Source of the DNA: Nannobrachium achirus
Taxonomy: Eukaryota; Chordata; Actinopteri; Myctophiformes; Myctophidae
DNA length: 64,000 bases
NCBI GenBank assembly: GCA_963921795.1
Contig: OY997639.1
Coordinates: 53,974,553-54,038,552, forward strand
Direction of reading: 5' to 3'
Shown: positions 1-12,886 of the stretch, piece by piece
How positions within the stretch are numbered: position 1 is the stretch's first letter
Layout: every line of letters begins with the position of its first letter
Program-made: the position numbers and the translations under genes
The notes under the pieces: generated by a model
Told to the model about the DNA's origin: nothing
Database searches by the model: none
What the model saw: only the letters and a program-made list of their open reading frames with translations

Positions 1-235
1 TATAGATGCATTTGGGGTGGTTGTACTTAGTCTCCCTGCTCTTCTATTGAGACATTTAGATCCTGTGTCTGGTTTGACAAGACTTGTTGACATAAGTGGT
101 ACTAACTGCATGCCTGCAGGTCGAAATTCAGTTTCTCCCCTGAGCAAGCAGGCAGGTGCTGTTAGCTCAGAGGTAAAACTAAATATCAGCACTTATGAGA
201 CCTGGGTTCAAATCCAGAGTGGAACATTAGGATTA
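1..235 (+). repeat. tRNA-derived SINE-like repeat
   Basis: The segment ends in a tRNA-like part with an A-box-like TTAGCTCAGAGG near 164 and a B-box-like GGTTCAAATCC near 205. A preceding part (CTCCCTGCTCTTCTATTGAG) recurs in the opposite orientation at 59650-59868, where the same tRNA-like part is also joined to it. Two copies sharing both parts argue for a dispersed tRNA-derived repeat, not a tRNA gene. The left boundary may lie outside the window. Confidence 0.55.
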
Positions 236-250
236 TAGAGTGTCGCTTAA

Positions 251-844
251 CCCATTTAGGCCTAGAATTATTGACTGCTTTAGCCAGTGAAAAATAGCAG
301 ATATACAAGCTCACAGCGCGGCACCGAGTGCCGCGCTGCGAGCTTGTAGATCTGCTATTTTTGAAAAAGTCATGAAAATGTGTGCAAATCTTTGAATATA
401 TGTATTTTCAAAGCGAACGGTTGTAACTCAAATGTTGCTTCTGGGTGGTCCCTGGAACTAAATATTTTGAGATGCGGGTCCGTGGCCAAATAAATATCAT
501 TTTGGGGGTCCTTCACATGAAAAGGTTTGAGAACCACTGACACAGTAGTCTCTCAAGAACAGACTAACTGAGCTCCAGTTAAGTGAAAAGGACCTTTTCT
601 TTGACGATGGCTGGCCAGATTGCTGACATAGAAACATAGGTTTTTTCCAAAAATCTTAGAAGGATTCAAAAGACACTTATAGAATCGGGTCAAAATTCTA
701 ATGTTCACGACTTTTCAAAAATAGCAGATCTACGAGCTCGCAGCGCGGCACTCGGTGCCGCGCTGTGAGCTTGTATATCTGCTATTTTTCAATAGTTAAA
801 GCATAAAATAATGATACACAAAATGTGTACCCGTTCTAAATGGT
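251..844 (+). mobile_element. TTAA-flanked piggyBac-like MITE (copy A)
   Basis: Non-autonomous element flanked by TTAA at 247-250 and 845-848. Its ends are CCCATTTAGG and, inverted, CTAAATGG, which is the TTAA|CCC arrangement of piggyBac-type transposons. Near-copies lie at 14317-14850 (inverted), 18768-19378 and 61784-62362. It carries two copies of the dispersed hairpin (about 292-362 and 718-790) around a piece that resembles one end of a CAGTGGTTCTCA hAT element (GTTTGAGAACCACTG near 526). No protein is encoded. Confidence 0.75.
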
Positions 845-848
845 TTAA

Positions 849-1165
849 GTAAAAGTAGCTATACCACAATATAAAAAAGGGACCTGAGTAAAAGTACAAA
901 AGGGATGTCATGAAAATACACTTACAAAACAAGTAAGTCACACGTTCTGTAAGGCACGTTGTGAGCTTGTAGATCAGCTAATAGTCAAATCTAAATCAAA
1001 GCAAAGTAACTAAAGCTGTCAAATCATTGTAAAATGTTTTGACTGTGGGTTGTAGCCTTAAGTATCAAAACATGGGAGATCAATCATCAAGTAAAAGTAA
1101 AAGTGCCTCAAAATTGTTCTTAGGCACAGTACTTGAGTAAATGTATTTAGTTACTTTCCACCAAT
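849..1165. mobile_element. hAT MITE fragment, AAGTA family
   Basis: The stretch is rich in AAGTAAAAGTA and TACTTGAGTAAA words and ends in GTTACTTTCCACCA, the right end of the CAGTGGTGGAAAAGTA family seen whole at 5926-6301. The right half of the dispersed hairpin is at about 957-980 (TTGTGAGCTTGTAGATCAGC). The left end is missing because it abuts the TTAA element. Confidence 0.5.
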
Positions 1166-1656
1166 ATGAGAAGGATGTTGCACTGTTTGTTTCCAGCACT
1201 GCTGGGGATGCCATGCCATGAAAACAGCCACTGACAAGTTAATCCACTGCAGTTGTACCTTTGCCAAGGCCCAGCCATATTAAGGCTGCTTAAGGATATG
1301 TTATGCTTGTGTGATTCATACTGTAGGTATAAGGAAACTAGGGATTTACGCTTTGGAATCTGATGACGCATGATGAGTCACTCTGCAAATATTGGCAGAA
1401 TTATCTTAAATAAAATTAACCCATGTGCTCTTATTCTTTAGTCTTGTCTAGAACTTTTTTCTTTTTTTCAAGGATCCCCTCATAACTCTGAGTGTTTGGT
1501 TCCATTTGTACACTGTCATGGCCTTTTCACATACTGTATAAACCCTTTTAAACTAACCGAACTGAGTCCTCTTCAAGAGGACCATGGAGTGGACCAACAG
1601 AAAAGGTTCTGAGTTCTTTCTTTGCGTTCACATTGTCAGTTCATTTGAAAGAGGAC

Positions 1657-2035
1657 TCAGTTCTCTTTCTGGTGAACTTCAGCTCTGTTGGGGCCTCAGT
1701 CCTCTTTAATTTCACGGGAGTTAATTTTTAGGCTTGGCACAGAATACTATGGCATAGGGTGAACGTTTCGCTACTCAGACCACCTTTCGAGGTAGTCTGA
1801 GTATGGTTCTTTTCGCATGTTCACATGTCATGGTCTGAGTCCAGTCCACTGCAGGGGCTGAAAGCGTCCTAGTGTGAAAATGTATACAGCAAGGCGTTCA
1901 CTACACCCTTTGCCATAGTATTTTAGCCCTAGGTTTGCCATAGACGATCGCATGCTGTGCTAACGCTAAAAATGAACTCTAGTGTGAACAAAAAAATCAA
2001 GGAGAGCTGAAGTTGACCAGAAAGATTCCTTTCTT
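1657..2035. repeat. Imperfect foldback repeat
   Basis: Outer arms CTCTTTCTGGTGAACTTCAG (about 1660) and CTGAAGTTGACCAGAAAG (about 2009) are inverted. Inner arms ACTATGGCATAGGGTGAACG (about 1747) and CGTTCACTACACCCTTTGCC (about 1893) are also inverted. No coding potential and no recognised family. It lies in rims2 intron 1. Confidence 0.45.
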
Positions 2036-2077
2036 GGGGGGTCCAGGGGGTCCAGGGGGGTCCAGGGGGTCCCCAGC
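2034..2077. repeat. G-rich tandem repeat (GGGGGTCCA)n
   Basis: About four tandem units of GGGGGTCCA/GGGGGGTCCA. The closely spaced G runs could form a G-quadruplex on the plus strand. The same GGGGGTCC word is common in the neighbouring hAT elements. Confidence 0.7.
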
Positions 2078-2470
2078 TAAATGAGTTAATATAGCATAAA
2101 TATCAGTTTAACCACTTTAAACCCACAGTATATATACAGTACACAGTCTATTTGAAAATAGTTGAACATTTTTTGAAATTTTTAACAACCCAAATCTTAT
2201 CAGACAGCCAAATAATATCAATTTGGGGGTCCTTGAAAAGGTTTGAGATCCATCGGCCAAAAGATTCTCGAAGCTCCGGTCCGTCATTGAGGCAGGTCCT
2301 TTAAGCAAGGAACAGCTGCTTCATCTGCCAATGCTTCATTCATGATGACCGCCATGGCTTTTGACATCACATAGTCTTTCAGCCAGCCTGCCAGTGACTA
2401 AAAGCTGACACATCATAAGAGAATAAGAAATACGAAAACGCTCATCCATTGGGGGTAACAGAAGACAGAC

Positions 2471-2477
<7 letters not shown>

Positions 2478-2528
<51 letters not shown>
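2478..2528. repeat. (GA)n microsatellite
   Basis: About 25 uninterrupted GA units, followed by a short GGT run that provides the target of the adjacent hAT element. Confidence 0.95.
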
Positions 2529-2530
<2 letters not shown>

Positions 2531-2540
2531 GTGGTGGTGG

Positions 2541-3099
2541 CAGTGTTGATTTTGTCGACTAAAACTCAGACAAAAAATGTTGACTGCTTTTCTTTCACTG
2601 ACGAAAACTAAATCAAAACAAAATCAAAACTAAGCTGTGATGACTAAAACTAAGGCTAAATATATTGACAATTTCGTCAACGAAATAAGAACTAGACTAA
2701 AACGTTAGGGAGGGACTAGTGGAGAAGAGAGTCATTTTATGTTTGGTTGCTCTCAGGTGTTGTGTGCTGAAAATAGCAGATCTACAAGCTCACACGCTGT
2801 GAGCTTGTAGATCTGCTATTTTCAGCACACAACCAAGTGTAAAATCTGTCATTACATGCCATCAAGGCCTGCCAAAATGCATTTCAGTTGACTAAATCAA
2901 CTGTAGCTTTGGTCGCCTAAAATCTTATGATATTTAGTGGACTAAAATTAGACTAAAACTAAAACCTTTCGGGTGACTAAATTATGACTAAAACGAAAAT
3001 TACATTTTATTCAAAAGACTATGACTAAAACTAAATTACATTTTATTCAAAAGACTATGACTAAAACTAAATCAACATTTGCTGTCAAAAACTACACTG
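2541..3099. mobile_element. hAT-type MITE with 8-bp target duplication
   Basis: Begins CAGTGTTGATTTTGTCGAC and ends AAAAACTACACTG. It is flanked by identical 8-mers GGTGGTGG at 2533-2540 and 3100-3107, although the target is itself a GGT repeat. The interior is built from many GACTAAAACTAAA words. A perfect palindrome of about 75 bp (2759-2833) sits in it and carries the dispersed TAGCAGATCTACAAGCTCAC stem. No transposase is encoded. Confidence 0.7.
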
Positions 3100-5008
<1,909 letters not shown>

Positions 5009-5095
5009 GCGGCCAAGCTTAATGGGAAAGTACTGACAACTTGATCAGTTTATTCTCGGCAAACAATGCCGTTGTGCTACGGAGTACCTATAGAC

Positions 5096-5507
5096 CAGTG
5101 GTTCTCATCCTTTTCAGGCCGCAACTCCCCAAATAATCATATTTTAACTGGCGACCCCTCCACCCTGACGAGCACTAATAGTTGAGGCATTACATTTTGT
5201 ATATCACGGTTCTATTGTGAAAATAGCAGATCTACATGCTCACAACGCCTCGCAACGCTATCGGCTATTTTCACAATTTCTGCCTCTAATATTTGACAAT
5301 TTGGCCAATGTTTAATTTGTCATTTTAGAGGTATTAAAAAGTCCTTAAATTGTCACTTTAGAAATGTGGATATACCCTCCATACACTTAAAAGTTATGCT
5401 GGTTTGTTTACTGTTGAGTGAAAAAACAATGTTACACATTAAATTAATCATCTGGGGACCCCCCAAAATAATTTGGGAACCCCCCTGGGGGTCCCCCTGA
5501 CCCACTG
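5096..5507. mobile_element. hAT-type MITE, CAGTGGTTCTCA family
   Basis: Starts CAGTGGTTCTCATCC and ends CCCACTG, with near-identical 8-bp flanks CTATAGAC (5088-5095) and CTGTAGAC (5508-5515). The interior carries a degraded copy of the dispersed hairpin at about 5218-5275. A second member of the family starts right after the flank, at 5516. Related sequence is at 24476-25224. Confidence 0.7.
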
Positions 5508-5515
5508 CTGTAGAC

Positions 5516-5690
5516 CAGTGGTTCTCAAAGTGGGGTCTGGGGGGGCAGAATTTCTTTGTTAATACAGCATCAACATTTGTTTTACTTGTAGCTTGTAGAA
5601 GTTGTGAGCTTGTAGAATAAGTGAGTTACCGGAGGTTTTAAAAATGGGGGCCGGGGACCCCCAGGGGTCCTTGAGGAGTTACTGGTCTGA
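5516..5690. mobile_element. hAT-type MITE fragment
   Basis: Starts CAGTGGTTCTCAAAGTGGGG directly after the CTGTAGAC flank of the preceding element and runs to GGGGTCCTTGAGGAGTTACTGG. The right end is not clear. A partial GTTGTGAGCTTGTAGA hairpin arm lies near 5600. Confidence 0.5.
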
Positions 5691-5925
5691 GTGTGTGCAA
5701 ATGATTTGGGCATTTAGCAGACATTTTTATCCAGAGTGATTAGCAAGGTAATCACATACAGACAGTATGTATGACAGATAGTATAGTGCCTCAAGAAACT
5801 AGGGTCCCAGATAGACCAAGAAACGTGGATCCTTAAATAGGCCTATGGGTCCATTTGAACGCTGAAGAATTTACAGTGGAGATTGAGGGCCTGGTTGGGT
5901 TTGAGAACCACCCCTATAATAGCAA

Positions 5926-6301
5926 CAGTGGTGGAAAAGTACTCACACATGTTACTTAAGTAAAAGTATCAGTACTGCCGTATAGAAATACTCCGCTACA
6001 AGTAAAAGTCCGGCATTCAAAATGTACTTGAGTAAAAGTATAAAAGTGCTGGCATCAAAATGTACTTAAAGTACCAAAAGTAAAAATACAAAATGTTTGA
6101 AAACAGCAGATCTACAAGCTCACAACGCCTCGCGATGAGACACGTTGTGAGCTTGTAGATCGGCCATTTTCAAATAGCCAAGGTATAAAATAGGGCTAAA
6201 GCACTTGAGTAGGCCTACAGTACTTAAAGGTCTCATGTCACGCTCCGAAGATTTACATTATAATACAGTAGGTAAATATACTCAGTTACTTTACACCACT
6301 G
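5926..6301. mobile_element. hAT-type MITE, CAGTGGTGGAAAAGTA family
   Basis: Starts CAGTGGTGGAAAAGTACTCA and ends AGTTACTTTACACCACTG. No matching 8-bp flanks were seen. The centre holds a full dispersed hairpin (about 6097-6174) with loop AACGCCTCGCGATGAG. Other members: 46021-46419, 52088-52705 and 56337-56854. Confidence 0.7.
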
Positions 6302-6398
6302 ACTGAATAGAAAGCCGTTCCACCTTAAAAGCCAGTGGACAGGCGCTCTCCATGGTGCTGAACCACTCTGCTTCGAGCGACATCTGTACACACAACCG

Positions 6399-6672
<274 letters not shown>

Positions 6673-7445
6673 GCACACGCACGAGACAACATCCGTCCAG
6701 CAAGCGATCTCGCCGACGTAGTGTTGTGTAATCCCTCCCCGTGACGTTTCACGTGAAAAGGTTACGCATTTTTGGCATGATATTACGCGAAAATGGCGCC
6801 CGTTGCTAACCCAACCCCATGGCTAAACAGAGCGGTTGTGTAAAACCAAACCAACCGACGTACGGCATGATTGGGAACACGTTCATCATCCCATAGCAAG
6901 CCCACTGCTGCATGCCATAGATAGCCTACAATACATGCATGATGCTGTGTGCTCTAGTCGGAATATATAAACGCCCAAGAAAGGGATGCCCCTTAAACGA
7001 GGTGAAGAAGACACCACAGTCCATACACACATCATCATAGTAGCTTTTTACTGTCGACCAAATCCTCAATCTCACCATTATATCGAATGTAGCCAAACCT
7101 ATAGGCTGTTCTGCTCTGATCATCAACCAGAACAGCATGTATTATATAGGTTACGTTGTGTTCGTGTTCTTATAGTAGGCTATAGACCATGTCTGCTTTC
7201 GACGTTACGGGGCAACAAACATACAACCAGCCGAGCGGACAGCTCTCTCACACTGTGGCAGTTCTATCAATTCCATGGTGATGTTAATGCATCACGTCCA
7301 CTTTACTACAGGCTTATGATATATAGAAATACACCACGGAAAACCACCAGCACCACAACAGACAGACTGACATCTGCATGTCGGTCGGTCGGTGCTCTCT
7401 CCTCTTGCTCTCACGTTACAAAACGTGTCTTTTCCTTATCCTTAC

Positions 7446-7639
7446 TTGAGCATGGACTGTTCCTTCGCCTCCTCCTTCTTCTGTCGGTCCATGACGCCGA
7501 GGATGATCTTCCTCTCCTCCTCGGTCAGGTGGCTGAGGTCCGGCATGTCCGACCCGCCTGGACCGGCGGCGGCGGCGGCGGGAGGAGCAGCAGCAGCAGC
7601 AGCAGCAGGGCCGCCCCGGGGCCCGAGTGGAGCAGACAT
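7446..7639 (-). CDS. rims2: Regulating synaptic membrane exocytosis 2 (RIM2), first coding exon
   Basis: The minus-strand exon starts at ATG 7639 and ends at a GTAAGG donor (7440-7445), giving 64 codons plus two bases. The peptide begins MSAPLGPRGG. After an alanine-rich stretch (residues 11-26) it reaches MPDLSHLTEEERKIILGVMD and then RQKKEEAKEQSML, matching the start of vertebrate RIM2. RIM2 is a presynaptic active-zone scaffold. This segment is the start of its N-terminal Rab3/Munc13-binding region; the zinc finger, PDZ and C2 domains must lie left of the window. The alanine runs (seven and five Ala around PP) replace the proline/serine linker I recall from mammals. An in-frame TTG four codons upstream is not a likely start. 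Which teleost paralogue (2a or 2b) cannot be told from one exon. Confidence 0.9.
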
Positions 7640-8619
7640 CTTTACACACAATTGCTACATGAAAAACAAAAATGAGTTTTTAGGAGAAAAAAAAAGAAAG
7701 AAAAAAAAGATCAACGACCGATGAGATGTTAAGGCTGCGTTTCATATTCAGTAGAGCCGCACACACACAGCTGTCAAACATGGAATCACGAGGTTTGGGG
7801 CCTCAGTTGGAGAGAGACCGAGAGAGAGAGAGAGAGAGCGAGAGAGAGCTGCGTTAAGGCTACACTGCTAAGGACTCTGACATTATTATCTATTCATATT
7901 GAAATAAGAGGGTGAAATATTTGTTCACCAGGCTACAGGTTTCGCCATCGATTTGCAGTCATAAATGCTCCTAAAAGGGGCATGAAGTCAACTGTAACGT
8001 CTGTCTCTCTCTCTCTATCTCTCTCTCTCTGCATATAGAGAGGCTTCAAGAACAAGCCGAATCGTTTCATTCACACACAGAACAACCCCCTTTTCCCTGA
8101 AAGATGAAATGACTAAACGATGACAAAATGATGCTACAACAATCCACATAATATGAGTCCATCCATATATAACTGTCCAACCGTATAGTAGCCTACCAAC
8201 CTCCAACTATATATATGGCTATGGATGCACAGCACAGGTTAGGGAATAAGGGAAGAAGAAGAAGAAGAAGAAGAAGAAGAAGAAAAAAAAGCTCTTGCCT
8301 TTTATTTTGCAATCATGTTAAATCCTGTCTAACCCGTCGCTTCCATCCTCTGGAAATGGTTTACTCGCATGTTGAGAATATCTATGATCCCCAGTCCAGT
8401 CCGTCCAGGATTGTTTTTCTTTCGAGTGTCTGGTGCCCCCCTCTCCCTCTCTCTATTGCTATCCTTCCCCAGGTTGGTTAATTCTTGGAGATGTCTTAAA
8501 TGCACAAAAATGGATGCAATGAGAGAAAAAAAAATCCCAGATAGGAGAGTAGGCGGAGCTACGAGAAACACGTAGAACAAAGCTTGAAAAGAACGGGGGG
8601 GGGGGGGGGGGGGGGGGGG

Positions 8620-8680
<61 letters not shown>

Positions 8681-8700
8681 TGCCGACTCTGTATGTTCAT
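7640..8700. other. rims2 5' region with simple repeats
   Basis: This is the upstream side of rims2 exon 1 and probably holds its 5' UTR and promoter, but no start site can be placed. It holds a GA tract (7815-7850), a CT tract (8003-8031), GAA/AGA units (8251-8285), an uninterrupted run of 28 G (8595-8622) and then about 27 GA units (8624-8678). No other gene was seen. Confidence 0.5.
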
Positions 8701-8929
8701 TGACAGTAGGCAGATGAAGCGTTTCGCAAAACACGGACTGGAGTCAGTGGAGACCTCCCTCCCTCCCTCCAGCCCGGATCATCACAGTAGGCCATATACC
8801 AGGAAAGCATCATGCATATTTCATGTGTGGAGACCAGGCTGTGATGAGTGAGAGAGGTGAGGTGAGAGGTAAATACAGAAATGAGCGTCAGCAATTGCGT
8901 GACTCAGATAAGTTCCAGTCAGACCTCTA

Positions 8930-9180
8930 ATCCATAAGAAAAAAAATCCTATAGGATTTCAAAGAGGGAAAGAAATCCAATTAAAAACAAATATGCTATT
9001 GGATTTTTTTTAGGAGTATTATTATTCTATAATTTACCTAATATTTGTTCCAAAATCTTATAGGATTTATCATTATTTATTATCCTAGAAGAATTTATCC
9101 AATAGGATTCGTTCCAATTTTGTATAGGATATTTCCCTATTGAATTTTGAATTATAGATTACAATCCTATGACTTCTTGA
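8930..9180. repeat. Cluster of palindromic TCCTATAGGA-like words
   Basis: An AT-rich block in which ATCCTATAGGATT and variants (ATCCAATAGGATT, TCTTATAGGATT, GTATAGGATATT, CAATCCTATGA) recur roughly every 20-60 bases on both strands. Spacing is irregular, so it is not a tandem repeat. Function and family are unknown. Confidence 0.45.
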
Positions 9181-9199
9181 CTAGAGAGCTTTTATTTTA

Positions 9200-9360
9200 C
9201 TATAGTCATCAATAATAAGCCCATATCTCATCAATATCTCATCATAGTCATCAATAATAAGCCCATATCTGGGAATGCCCATATATTAAGCCCATATTTG
9301 GCAAGGGGCTTATTATTGATGACATCATGGATCTCCATATATGGGCAGGATATCCAGGTG
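9200..9360. repeat. Short inverted repeat with GCCCATAT words
   Basis: GTCATCAATAATAAGCCC (9246-9263) and GGGCTTATTATTGATGAC (9306-9323) are inverted around GCCCATAT-rich sequence. A related block occurs in slc25a32 intron 3 (39680-39840, 41530-41600), so this is a dispersed repeat. It contains CCATATATGG at 9335-9344. Confidence 0.5.
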
Positions 9361-9559
9361 ATGATCAGCAGTCTTGACAGACAGTCAACAATTTGATGTC
9401 AGAACAGCTAAATAGACATTGAGGTGTCACGGACGGACAGACAGAATGGGCCGGTTTTCATAGTAAAATGCGACCTACAGTCGCAATTATTAATCGAAGT
9501 TCCCAGAAGTTCTTGCCAGCTCTTGCATATATAGGCCTGAAAACAGGAAGGACGAGAAA

Positions 9560-10940
9560 CAATGAATTACGAATACTGCGCTATAATCATTCATAAAAGC
9601 TTATACAGAAATAAGAATCGCCTAATATCCTTCAGGGGTCTTCGACGTTTTCAGGCCAGGGACCCCCAAACTGATGGGCGGATGATGGAACAGTGTATAT
9701 TGTATATTTACGTATACAAATGTGTTTTGTATAAACATGCCATGTTATTGTGCATTCAACTATAGCTATTAAAATAATAGGATGATATATATATTCATGC
9801 TTTTACTTTAAACATACAACTTGTCTTAGAACCAATGTCAATACTATCAACAATCTGCACAATAATAATAACTAGAAATACTGTTCCTACGAAACAGTGT
9901 GGGCTCACTGCTCCCTCATTGGCTAAAGGCCCTGCCTTTGTACTGTCGCTCATTTTTTGGCAGAGAATAAACTTGACCTATAAAGATTTGGTATAACATA
10001 CCAACATACTGGTCTCGCCTTTCAGCGAGCACACAATAATGTATTAAAATGGACAGAATCATGTCTTATTAAAAAAAATGCCTATTAATGTCACTGCCAT
10101 GCATAAATATACTATACCTGTTATGTTGAAAACAACACTGAGCTATTAAAATGTTTAGATTTTTAACAAATGTGAATGTGTGCATTTCCTAATGAAGGAT
10201 AACACCTTCTGCCTCTATTTATCTGTTTGCTACATGGATATTAATTATTATCTAATATTAGGCCTACTGGCTGCCTACAACATCAAATGTTAGGCTACTT
10301 ATAAGGAAGACTAAAAAAAACACATTGTGACGCTGACAATCACTGTTTCTTCTCCTGTCAAGAATTATATAGGTCTCAAGTTGCATTCAAACATGACATG
10401 ACATGACATGACAGCTACAGGAGTCCATCAGGAGAAGACAGTTTGAAAAATTGTCTGGGGGAGTTGAGTAGGTTACTGCATCAGCTCGCCTAGGCTAGTC
10501 CCTCTGCTGGAGGAAGTAGTTCTGTTTTGTTTATCCTGGGTTTAGCCTTCCCTAACACAGGCTGATTTTGGTTCTCGAGGGGGCGGATTCACTCGCTGAA
10601 AACAGCCGGTGGATCCTATTGGTTCACGATCTGTGCCATGGCCCGCCACTTCCTATGGCAGAAATTGCAGCAGGTTACCCCAGGCTTTTATTTTTCTTCC
10701 AATCGCCAAAATGAAAGCCTGGGTTTCCGAGGCTACCCTGGGTTTAACAGTAAGAGTACTTATTTGGAATTTGAACATGTCTATAATTGTATGAAGGTTT
10801 AGATGATGTCCATGTTTCAACCACTTGATGGTTTAAAGTGTGGTCTGAGGACCCGCACAGTGGTCCTTGAGGTCCTTTCAGGGGGTCCCCAGCAAAATAT
10901 CAAAGGCTATAGACAATGACAAATCTTTTTTCAAGGTTTA
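9560..10940. other. Intergenic, no gene seen
   Basis: A hAT-like start CAGGGGTCTTCGACG lies at about 9634. A repeat unit (AACTAGAAATACTGTTCCTACG, about 9869) recurs at about 12230, and both copies lead into GTGTGGGCTC. Four short ACATG units lie near 10390. A hAT-like TGGTTTAAAGTGTGGTCTGAGG remnant is near 10830. No exon was recognised. Confidence 0.4.
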
Positions 10941-10944
10941 AAAC

Positions 10945-11475
10945 AGTAGTTCACCCCCCAAAAATCTTATTTTCTATCAATCACACACCCCATGAAGCCT
11001 TGAATTTTTGGCGATCTTTTAGTTTTTGTCACATTCCTGAGCCAATAATTTGATGACTGAGCCAACGGTCAGTTGGATATAGAGTTCTCAAATTCTGCCC
11101 GAACCCGACCGACATTTAGGGTAGGGCCGGGCCTAAAATGTATGCTAATTAGTAGGGCCGGGTAGGGCCTCGGGCTCAATGAAAAAAGAAAATATATTTT
11201 TTAATTATTTTATTACTATTACTCTGTGATAGACCCGACCATACCCAACCCGACGTTTTCGGGCCGGGTAGGGCCTAAAATGTACTAGTAGGGCCGGGTA
11301 GGGCCTCGGGCCTGCCCAGTTAGGGCCGGGCCTTAATTTTCAGGCCCGTTGAGAACTCTAGTTGGAGACTCAATAGGACTCTTTGAATGTCAATAGGACT
11401 CCGCTGGTCACCCCGTTCAAGACTTCATGGGGTGTGTAATTGATCGAAAATAAGAAACCTTTTGGGTGAACTACT
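10945..11475. mobile_element. Terminal-inverted-repeat element, AGTAGTTCACCC ends
   Basis: The ends AGTAGTTCACCCCCCAAAA and TTTTGGGTGAACTACT are inverted. Inside them, ATCAATCACACACCCCATGA and TCATGGGGTGTGTAATTGAT are also inverted. The element is interrupted by the hAT insertion at 11080-11360. No transposase is encoded and no clear flanking duplication was seen. Confidence 0.6.
11080..11360. mobile_element. hAT-type MITE inserted in another element
   Basis: Ends TAGAGTTCTCAAATTC and TTGAGAACTCTA are inverted and flanked by 8-bp direct repeats GTTGGATA (11072-11079) and GTTGGAGA (11361-11368), seven of eight identical. The interior is made of GGGCCGGGTAGGGCCT units. It splits the element at 10945-11475, so it is the younger insertion. 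Confidence 0.75.
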
Positions 11476-12290
11476 CCTTTATTTTTTAAATAAACATTAT
11501 CGATACAAATATAAGTGTTTTGCCAATTGTTTGGGGCAATTGGGGGCACACTTGCAATATCCTCACAGCCTGCAACAGTGGCTCTGGCCCTACACATCAA
11601 GCCTCTGAGAGGCTACAGTGTTGATGGGATTATAATACAACAAGACAAGCCTGGATGGTGAAAGTCTGCAACCATTAAGAGGATCCCTCATTAAGGCTAT
11701 AAGAACATTAGCACCAGTAAGGCAATCCTAAACACTGCTTCAAGCAGGGTAGATTGCTGTGGTCTCTCAACTGACCAACAGATAATTCGATTTCTTAACT
11801 TTTATTTATAAAACCACAAAAATACTTCTCGTCTCGTGAAGCCAGATGATCAAACTGTAGAGCCGCCTACTAATGTCGGGAAAATCTAAATTCTGTGAAT
11901 CATCTGTCAGGTGGAAACCTTGTATGTCCAAAACTGTTACTTTCTGGTATCAACTGTCCCTTCTAAAGAGAAGAAATACAGTGTTAAAATAAAGAAAGAA
12001 AAGGTATCACAGGATCTATACCCAATGTATCATAGTTTTAACATTTTATTTTCCTGTTATGCATTTACTGAACAGCAATAATCGGGTGAAAACCTCATGT
12101 ATCAAACTGTTAATTTTCAGGGTTCAAATTCAAAAATAGCAAACAAAAAGCAGATCTATAAGACTCAAAACCTTTTGACACTCTAGGATGATTAAGCAAG
12201 GCGTCATTTACAAAATAATAATAATAATAATAACTAGAAATACTGTTCCTTCGAAACAGTGTGGGCTCGGTTCCAACCCAACAAATAGGA
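11476..12290. other. Intergenic, MITE remnants
   Basis: Remnants of the GTCAGGTGGAAACC family occur near 11907 and 12085. A degraded hairpin arm (AGCAGATCTATAAGACTC) lies near 12150. No gene was seen. Confidence 0.4.
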
Positions 12291-12295
12291 TACTT

Positions 12296-12886
12296 TAAGG
12301 TACTGTAAGGTACAGTACCTTACAGTATTGTACTGTACCTTACTATACTGTACTGCACCTTACTGTACTGTACTGTACTGTACTGTACTGTACTGTACTG
12401 TAACTTACTGTACTTTACTGTACTCTACTGTACTGTACTTTACTGTATTCTACTGTAACTTACTGTACTTTACTGTACTCTACTGTACCTTACTGTACTG
12501 TACTCTACTGTACCTTACTGTACTGTACTGTACCTTACTGTACTATACTATACTGTACTCTACTGTACTCTACTATACCGTACTGTACCTTACTGTACTG
12601 TACTCTACTGTACCTTACTATACTGTACTTTACTGTACTCTACTGTACTTTACTGTACTCCACTGTACCTTACTGTACTTTATTCTACTTTACTGTACTT
12701 TATTGTACTTTACTGTACTCTACTGTACCTTACTGTACTGTATTGTACTTTACTGTACCTTACTGTACTGTACTCTACTGTACCTTTCTGTACTGTACCT
12801 TTCTGTACCTTACTGTACTTTACTGTACTCTACTGAACCTTACTGTACTTTTACTGTACTCTACTGAACCTTACTGTACTGTACAT
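12296..12886. repeat. TACTG-based minisatellite, about 590 bp
   Basis: Nearly the whole block is pentamers: TACTG alternating with TACCT, TACTT or TACTC, giving higher-order 10- and 15-base units. One plus-strand frame is free of stops for 179 codons and reads as tyrosine-threonine-cysteine-leucine repeats. That follows from the 5-base period and is not a protein gene. Confidence 0.9.

Noticed and set aside
7392-7724. Plus-strand and alternative-frame open frames over rims2 exon 1
   Set aside because: These are shadows of the GC-rich rims2 exon; only the minus frame starting at 7639 matches a known protein and ends at a splice donor.
12328-12867. 179-codon open frame rich in Tyr, Cys, Thr and Leu
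   Set aside because: It is the translation of the TACTG minisatellite; the 5-base period happens to avoid stops in one frame.
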